64,000 nt of DNA from Falsirhodobacter deserti (lineage in GTDB: Bacteria > Pseudomonadota > Alphaproteobacteria > Rhodobacterales > Rhodobacteraceae), in contig NZ_ML137218.1 in NCBI RefSeq assembly GCF_004015795.1, positions 834,311-898,310 on the forward strand. Direction: 5' to 3'. Below the pieces are notes generated by a model. That model saw only the letters and a list, made by a program, of their open reading frames with translations, was not told the DNA's origin and searched no databases. The translations under genes were made by a program, and so were the position numbers. Numbering within the stretch: position 1 is the first letter of the stretch; every line of letters begins with the position of its first letter. This document shows, one piece after another, positions 59,302 through 64,000 of this stretch.

Positions 59302-59422
59302 CCGTAGAACGCTTAGCTGCAGACCTTCGGATAATGGACCACTTTTGGCCACTCAGTTGGTCGCCCGATATAAGCTTATTTTCCTCCCACGACTCCTGTC
59401 CTCTAAATGCTGCCCTTCTTTA
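59302..59422. other. Gap between relaxase and defence genes
   Basis: A 121-base space between convergent genes. I see no gene or strong terminator in it. Confidence 0.5.
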
Positions 59423-60259
59423 TCAAACACTCGCTACTAACCTGGAATAATAAGCATTACGATCAGCCTGTGCGTTCGTAACATCAAGAGAACTGATCGC
59501 CATTGCCGCGAAAGTGTCGAAGCTGGTTTTCCGGCACGACGGAATCTTCTTGGTCCTGAAAACAAACCAATGAAAAATTAGCCGAGACACTACCTTTCCA
59601 TAGAAACAATGCAGGCCTACCAATGCCCTGTATATTGCTTCAGGGATGCTGCAGGTTTGGAACTTTCCGATTGCCTTCGCCTTAGCCAATATCGCGTCGA
59701 CCTTTATAAAAGGCTCGCTGCTCCCCGAAGCATTGATGATAGCGAGAGGCTTCTCACGGTCAAAAAGAGCCTCATTGTGCCCAATGTACTTCAAATCCAA
59801 CGCAGTCAACCTTTTTAAAACACGTGACTGCTTTTCAAGAAAGGCTTTATAATCTTCATAGAATTTTCTTTTCTGAGCCACCGTCGCAAAAAGCGCGAGC
59901 GCGTGATCAAATGAGAAATCCATGAATACGTCAGATTCCCAACTATATCCATAGGTGTAGAGCACCCGACTGTCATGAAGCAGGCTTCCCCGAAGACCTT
60001 CATAATCGCGGTCCATAGCTACCAAAACATGAGACAAGTTCTCTGAAATGACTCGCTCCGCAAGAGGCCTCAGAACTGTCTTACTCCCTAAGCTCTTGCA
60101 AACGACAGATTTTCCATGATCAGAAAATATCTTGCTCCAGAACATCTCATCGAAAGAAGATCCTTCTCCATCAACTGGCGCACCTTCGCAGTAAATAACG
60201 AGGTCCGCGTCATGAAATAGGTGCTCACTCCCCAGTCCAAGATCCGTCCTAACGAACAT
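59423..60259 (-). CDS. DUF4435/TOPRIM-like protein (AriB-like, PARIS system)
   Basis: A 278-residue protein with a TOPRIM-like acidic site: Glu25 in DLVIYCEGAP and Asp83/Asp85 in LVAMDRDYEG, the pattern of DUF4435 proteins. In PARIS, AriB is such a DUF4435 protein, held by the AriA ATPase and released on phage infection to act as a toxic nuclease, reported to cleave tRNA. Glu25 corresponds by position to the catalytic Glu of E. coli AriB. The gene starts inside the last 11 bases of the ATPase gene. AT-rich compared with the host. Confidence 0.75.
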   Translation of the reverse strand: MFVRTDLGLGSEHLFHDADLVIYCEGAPVDGEGSSFDEMFWSKIFSDHGKSVVCKSLGSKTVLRPLAERVISENLSHVLVAMDRDYEGLRGSLLHDSRVLYTYGYSWESDVFMDFSFDHALALFATVAQKRKFYEDYKAFLEKQSRVLKRLTALDLKYIGHNEALFDREKPLAIINASGSSEPFIKVDAILAKAKAIGKFQTCSIPEAIYRALVGLHCFYGKVVSRLIFHWFVFRTKKIPSCRKTSFDTFAAMAISSLDVTNAQADRNAYYSRLVASV

Positions 60260-61538
60260 TAGAAATGCAACTCTCTATTTTAATAACTTTATCTTGAAAC
60301 ATGCCGACGATGTCGGGCGAGTGTGTTGCAGATATGATTTGGCAAGAACGGTTGAGGCTCCGAACGTGCTTGAAAAGGGAGCTCTGCCACTTGACATGAA
60401 GCGAAAGCTCTGGCTCGTCAGATATGAATACGACAGGCCTCCCCTCTTGAAGTAGCGCCTCGCCTAAGAGAATAAACAGCTGCTTCTCGCCCGAAGACAG
60501 CACCTTGATGTCCACAGCTTGCTCCGACGCCAAGTGCACTTTCGGAACATTTCGCTGATCGAAATGCAGCTCTTTTCCACTTAGTAGAGAATTGATAATA
60601 CTCTCAAACTTTATCCTCGGCTCAAATATCAGTTGACGCTTGTCTTGCAGAGTGCGCCATTCTTTGATCATCTCACTTACACGGTGAGCATCAGAGAGGG
60701 TTATTGCTTCATCAAGATTAAGCTTGGAGGTCTGCTCGTATGACTTTTTAGCGCTCTGAACCCTTGAATAGTGACCGTTAACGCTTCTGGATGCTTTGGA
60801 ATTAGTCACCCCAAGGCCTTTTAGAACATCGATGACAGTTGATCGGTCTTCCTGCTCTAAAGAAGCCTGCTTGAATACATCACCCCCGGTATGGTTCTGC
60901 TCAAGCAGCGACAGAAATACGTGCTCCTGAAAATTTTTACTTTCTACTTCAGCACGTGAAGTTAGCAAAGAGAAGTATCGGGAGAACGCTTGGGAAATCT
61001 CGTAGACTTTCTGGTCAACTGGGGACTGATGCCCCTCATCCTTCCGTCGTGGATCCATCTCAGAGGTAGCACGGTTGATAGACAGCCAGTTGACTTCCAC
61101 AAATTTGGAAAGGATCGAGCTTAGGCGCTCACCCACCTCAACGCTCTGGCGATACCGAGCGTTGACGTAACGGTGATCCCGGTACAGCCGTGCGTCGTGT
61201 GGCCCCTCCACTCCGAATGTTTGCCCTTTATCCCCAGAGCTTTCTTTAACAGTGTATTTTATGTCCAAGCTTCCCATCTCTGGGTCTGTGGTTTTCACCA
61301 CCTCGATTATTGGCTTCTTGTTGGCTCCAATGGTTTTCAGCTTGATCGACACCTTATCGAACTGAATTGAATAAAGTGTAGCAATATCGGAACGAAGGAC
61401 CGCGGAAATTAGATTAATAATAGTAGTTTTCCCGCTCCCATTGGGCCCAATTAGGAAGTTCAAATCGTCCTTGAGCTTTAGAGAAACTTTCCTGCTACCC
61501 CAGAATCCTTCTATTTCTACAGTATCTATATAATTCAA
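60249..61538 (-). CDS. ABC-type AAA ATPase (AriA-like, PARIS system)
   Basis: A 429-residue SMC/ABC-fold ATPase of the AAA15/AAA21 class. Walker A is FLIGPNGSGKTTIIN (Lys37), the signature-like motif is VLSSGEKQLFILLGEALL, Walker B is VVFISDEPELSLH and the late His is in IISATHSPDI. In PARIS, AriA is the sensor and scaffold for the DUF4435 effector. Start: TTG 61538, with GAGGGG 9 bases upstream and no in-frame ATG or GTG before an upstream stop. The overlap with the next gene ties the two products together. Confidence 0.78.
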   Translation of the reverse strand: MNYIDTVEIEGFWGSRKVSLKLKDDLNFLIGPNGSGKTTIINLISAVLRSDIATLYSIQFDKVSIKLKTIGANKKPIIEVVKTTDPEMGSLDIKYTVKESSGDKGQTFGVEGPHDARLYRDHRYVNARYRQSVEVGERLSSILSKFVEVNWLSINRATSEMDPRRKDEGHQSPVDQKVYEISQAFSRYFSLLTSRAEVESKNFQEHVFLSLLEQNHTGGDVFKQASLEQEDRSTVIDVLKGLGVTNSKASRSVNGHYSRVQSAKKSYEQTSKLNLDEAITLSDAHRVSEMIKEWRTLQDKRQLIFEPRIKFESIINSLLSGKELHFDQRNVPKVHLASEQAVDIKVLSSGEKQLFILLGEALLQEGRPVVFISDEPELSLHVKWQSSLFKHVRSLNRSCQIISATHSPDIVGMFQDKVIKIESCISNVR

Positions 61539-61926
61539 CTTCAGCGGCCCCTCGATCCATCGCCATAAATATATCCCCGAGCATAAGATGCGGTATCTCT
61601 CCTTTTGACAAGTCGCTGCTTAAAGGTGGCGGTAGGGTGGGACCTGCTCGGTGGCTACCGGCGGACGCTAACGGCTTTTGCGTCCGGCGCGGGATCCCTG
61701 CGCAGCCTTACGCTACTCCTGGACAGCCATTCGAAGCGATGGATACAGGTGGTCCTGTAGGGGATCCGCTTCATGCGTAGCGCCTTGGACGTGCATCGAT
61801 GTTGCGCTGATTTTGGCCTTGCGTGACGGCACAAGAACAAGCACTTTTCGTTACACAAATCGGTATCGTGTACCGGCTGCCTGAGGATTCGTTAACGCGG
61901 TCAACGCTGTTTGTACTGGCTCCGAG
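61539..61926. other. Right end of the island, no gene found
   Basis: About 390 bases without a convincing gene. A 7-bp inverted repeat CGGACGC/GCGTCCG with an 11-base loop lies at 61662-61686. The region should include the promoter of the defence operon on the minus strand and the right integrase arm sites, but I cannot point to either with confidence. Confidence 0.5.
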
Positions 61927-61944
61927 CCCTACCGCCGGAGCCAA
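61927..61944 (+). repeat. attR: right copy of the 18-bp core repeat
   Basis: CCCTACCGCCGGAGCCAA, identical to 51764-51781. The bases before it (GAG against GAT) match at two of three positions. It marks the right island boundary. Confidence 0.95.
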
Positions 61945-62275
61945 CAAAACAAAGCTTGTTGGCAGACACTAATCCCCCGATCTAAATTACAGTTCTCTGC
62001 AAGCCGTAGATCACGGCTTCTTTCGTATGTTCTTCTCATACGATCACAAGGGCTTTGATGTTTGGGGGATGTCCGAGTGACAGGCTGGAAAAGCGGGCGG
62101 GCCCAGAACTGATAACGATTACATTGCCTGTCACTCTGGCCGTGAATATGGAACGCTGACACGGCAAGGCAACGAGCTGATGCATAAAAGTTTATCCGAT
62201 CCGTCGCCCGAGCGTTGCATTTACCTTGCCGCAGCGAAAAGGTAGCCTGCCGCCGTATCAGGAAGGTAAACCGCG
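61945..62275. ncRNA. Structured host DNA beyond the island, possible small RNA or tRNA-Asn terminators
   Basis: No protein gene is visible in these 330 bases. Three clear inverted repeats are present: AAGCCGT/ACGGCTT (62001-62019), TCGTATG/CATACGA (62023-62043), and a perfect 11-bp GAGTGACAGGC/GCCTGTCACTC pair (62075-62085 and 62126-62136). The first is followed by CTTT and could be the original tRNA-Asn terminator before the island inserted. The last pair encloses 40 bases and could be part of a structured RNA or an operator. Confidence 0.3.
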
Positions 62276-62413
62276 ATGTCAGAAGAGATGATGAGCTATG
62301 TGTCGTTCTATGGCTTCTGGGTCATCGGAATCATCTGCTGCTTCGTGGCAGCTTTTGGCGCCTTCGTCGTGATCCGGGCGATTTTCTTTCCGCGGAACGA
62401 CAAGGACGAGTGA
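62276..62413 (+). CDS. Very small single-pass membrane protein
   Basis: A 45-residue frame beginning MSEEMMSYVSFYGFWVIGII and ending FFPRNDKDE, with one strong hydrophobic helix (residues about 10-34). AGGAAGG lies upstream of ATG 62276 and a long hairpin follows the stop, so it has the signals of a real gene. No family recognised. Confidence 0.6.
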   Translation: MSEEMMSYVSFYGFWVIGIICCFVAAFGAFVVIRAIFFPRNDKDE

Positions 62414-62414
62414 A

Positions 62415-62440
62415 ACGCCGCAGGACACAGTCCGCGGCGT
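62415..62440. terminator. Hairpin between convergent small genes
   Basis: ACGCCGC pairs with GCGGCGT; inside, GGAC pairs with GTCC around ACA, leaving one bulged A. It closes both the small membrane protein gene and the convergent secreted protein gene; there is no long T run. Confidence 0.65.
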
Positions 62441-62448
62441 AATCAGGG

Positions 62449-62856
62449 TCAGCCCTGCGGGATCTGGCTGCCGGCCTGTGCCACAAGTTGCGCCATCTGG
62501 CTGCAAAGCTCTGCCTCGCTGGTGGAGCGGCTCTCCGCAACCTCGGCAAGCGTAACTTCCTGGCCCATGGACGAGACGGTTCCGTCCTTGCCCTTGGAAT
62601 AGGCCTCCATCGCGGGGGCGGTATCATCGGGGGCGGGAATCAGGCCCAGAAGGCGGTTCTGCGTTTCGATGACGCTGTTGTCCACTTTTCCGACGGTTTG
62701 GCAGTATTCCAGAACCCCAAGCTGGTTCTGGGCGGCAGCATAGGCGTCTTCCATGCTCATCTGCGGCGCTGCCGGTGCGGCCTGGTCCTGTGCCATGGCA
62801 AGGCCGGACATCAGCGGCGTGGCGACCAAGGCGGCCGCGAGGATGCGTGCTTTCAC
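62449..62856 (-). CDS. Secreted protein, ESAT-6-like annotation in relatives
   Basis: A 135-residue exported protein with a signal peptide (start KARILAAALVATPLMSGLAM) and a helical mature part with two Cys (LEYCQTVGKVDNSV, EAELCSQMAQ) that could form a disulfide. I recall close relatives being labelled pore-forming ESAT-6 family protein; I cannot verify that, and the sequence itself does not show a WxG motif. The start is GTG 62856 with GGGAG upstream. Confidence 0.55.
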   Translation of the reverse strand: MKARILAAALVATPLMSGLAMAQDQAAPAAPQMSMEDAYAAAQNQLGVLEYCQTVGKVDNSVIETQNRLLGLIPAPDDTAPAMEAYSKGKDGTVSSMGQEVTLAEVAESRSTSEAELCSQMAQLVAQAGSQIPQG

Positions 62857-62973
62857 GTAATTGCTCCCGTAATTTGCATTTCGCCCCTCTACGCTATGAA
62901 GCGCCGCCCGCGGCGTAAACCGGGGGCGGCGAAGGTCGGCAACAAGTCGCGGAGGGGCAGGCGGAAACCTGCG

Positions 62974-64000
62974 TTACCGCCCCGGGATCAGACCCCTCGG
63001 GCTGAATCGCAACACCAGAAGCAGGATGATCCCCATCGTCAGCAGGCGCATATGTGCGGCCCCGTCCAGCAGATGGGCCTTGGCCCAGCCATCGGGCAGC
63101 GGCGCCGTCAAGGTGTGAAGCAGCGATGCGCCCATCGGCTCCACCATCACCCACAGCCACCAGATCAGGAAGCCGCCCAGCATCGCGCCCCAGTTGTTGC
63201 CAGAGCCGCCGACGATGACCATCACCCAGATCAGGAAGGTGAAGCGCAGCGGCTGATAGGCCGAGGGCGTCAGCTGGCTGTCCAGCGTCGTCATCATCGC
63301 CCCTGCAATGCCGATCACCGCCGATCCGATGATGAAGATCTGCAGGTGACGGGCCTTTACGTTCTTGCCCATCGCACCGGCGGCAACCTCGTTATCGCGA
63401 ATGGCGCGCATCATTCGGCCCCAAGGCGAATGCAGCGCCAGTTCGGCCAGCAGCATCACCAGCGCCAGAACGACCGCGAACAGCCCCAGATAGCACAGCT
63501 TCACCACAATGGACGAGGCGGCGGCAGGATCGAAGCCAAAGCCGGTTGCCCAGTCAACGAAGGCAGTGCTGCGCTGCAGGTCCACCTCGTAGGGAACGGG
63601 GCGGGGCAGGCCGATCACGTTCTTCACGCCGCGCGACAGCCATTCTTCGTTGCGCAGGATGGCCAGCGTAATCTCGGCGATGCCAAGCGTCGCGATTGCG
63701 AGGTAGTCCGAGCGGAGGCCGAGTGCCGTCTTGCCGATCGCCCATGCCGCCAGCGCCGCCAGAATGCCGCCTGCGGGCCATGCCAGCAGCACGGGCAGGC
63801 CAAAGCCGCCAAGGTTGCCCTGAATGGTGGGATTGATCGCTTCGACCGCCGCCACGCCCGGATCAAAGATGCCGCGGAAAATGAAGAATCCGGCCACGAT
63901 GATCGAAAGAACGGCCAGCATCCGGAAGCGGGGCAGGCGGCGCCACACAAGGGATGCCGCCACCAGCGCGGCAACGCCCACCGCCAGCGCGCCAAGGATG
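62974..64000 (-). CDS. livM: Branched-chain amino acid ABC permease LivM-like, 5' partial
   Basis: Inner-membrane permease of a HAAT-type importer. The frame runs through the window end (ILGALAVGVAALV), so the N-terminus is missing; GTG 63981 is an internal alternative. It has about eight hydrophobic helices and the LivM-type loop LLAELALHSPWGRMMRAIRD followed by NEVAAGAMGKNV, and FLIWVMVIVGGSGNNWGA. The ATPase and binding-protein genes are outside the window. Confidence 0.85.
   Translation of the reverse strand, partial: ILGALAVGVAALVAASLVWRRLPRFRMLAVLSIIVAGFFIFRGIFDPGVAAVEAINPTIQGNLGGFGLPVLLAWPAGGILAALAAWAIGKTALGLRSDYLAIATLGIAEITLAILRNEEWLSRGVKNVIGLPRPVPYEVDLQRSTAFVDWATGFGFDPAAASSIVVKLCYLGLFAVVLALVMLLAELALHSPWGRMMRAIRDNEVAAGAMGKNVKARHLQIFIIGSAVIGIAGAMMTTLDSQLTPSAYQPLRFTFLIWVMVIVGGSGNNWGAMLGGFLIWWLWVMVEPMGASLLHTLTAPLPDGWAKAHLLDGAAHMRLLTMGIILLLVLRFSPRGLIPGR

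Larger units (their letters stand above)
51764..61944. mobile_element. Integrative mobilizable island in tRNA-Asn
   Basis: A 10.2-kb element bounded by an 18-bp perfect direct repeat of the tRNA-Asn 3' end. It encodes, left to right, a tyrosine integrase (split by an IS21 element), a RepA-like ATPase, a small protein, a MobQ relaxase with a nested mobB-like frame, and a minus-strand PARIS-like defence pair. The defence genes and parts of the island are visibly more AT-rich than the host genes. No transfer or replication-initiator genes were seen, so it would need a conjugative helper. Confidence 0.9.

Noticed and set aside
59190-59450. Frame on the plus strand over the relaxase 3' end
   Set aside because: No ribosome site, no motif, and it runs across the relaxase end into the defence gene on the other strand.
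61678-61884. Short frames at the right end of the island
   Set aside because: They lack ribosome sites and family features and have stop-free lengths expected by chance; the region is better called gene-less.

Overview
The window is a high-GC chromosomal segment of an alphaproteobacterium, most likely a member of the Rhodobacteraceae. The evidence is family-typical proteins (CobS/CobT, DUF6456/DUF6477 pair, KpsE with a long cytoplasmic N-terminus, GatB, Lon-HU-tRNA-Val order), strong G/C bias at third codon positions, and Shine-Dalgarno-led starts with occasional GTG and TTG. I cannot name the species.

Layout. 1-2.6 kb: pntAB transhydrogenase (5' end of pntA cut off), convergent with glutamine-dependent NAD synthase nadE (2.6-4.7 kb). 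4.8-9.5 kb: OB-fold periplasmic protein, a CAU tRNA, purMN, rnd, a lipoprotein, sufE, DUF427. 9.6-14.2 kb (minus): cobS-cobT-aminopeptidase P. 14.3-19.5 kb: SDR, J-domain protein, bolA, pepN, acyltransferase. 19.6-29.8 kb: lytic transglycosylase-like lipoprotein, gatB with two coupled tiny membrane proteins, dctA, tgt, an Old Yellow Enzyme, lon, an HU-like protein, two tRNA-Val genes and an orphan GTA/phage spike-base-like protein. 29.8-32.9 kb (minus): kpsT-kpsE-kdsA, a partial capsule-export locus. 33-36.7 kb: SseB-like protein, rplM-rpsI, DUF1127, MocR regulator. 36.8-39.6 kb: polyamine-type ABC transporter (two permeases and ATPase, no binding protein). 39.6-44.8 kb (minus): tetR, ppk2, alpha/beta hydrolase, metA, a P-loop ATPase and an EamA transporter. 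45-51.5 kb: guaA, DUF6477/DUF6456 pair, peroxiredoxin, lipA, guaB. 62.3-64 kb: small membrane protein, secreted protein, livM (truncated by the window end).

The accessory region is a 10.2-kb genomic island (51764-61944) inserted at the 3' end of tRNA-Asn(GUU) and bounded by an 18-bp perfect direct repeat. It carries a tyrosine integrase, a RepA-like ATPase, a MobQ-type relaxase with a nested mobB-like frame and a candidate oriT, and, in lower-GC DNA, an ABC-type AAA ATPase overlapping a DUF4435/TOPRIM-like gene. That last pair has the architecture of the PARIS anti-phage system (AriA/AriB). The integrase gene is split by a complete IS21-family element (52306-54774) flanked by a 7-bp target duplication. 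Removing the element and one duplication copy restores one open frame, so the island was probably mobile and is now frozen unless helped in trans. Beyond the right att copy, about 330 bp of host DNA with several inverted repeats probably held the original sequence downstream of tRNA-Asn.
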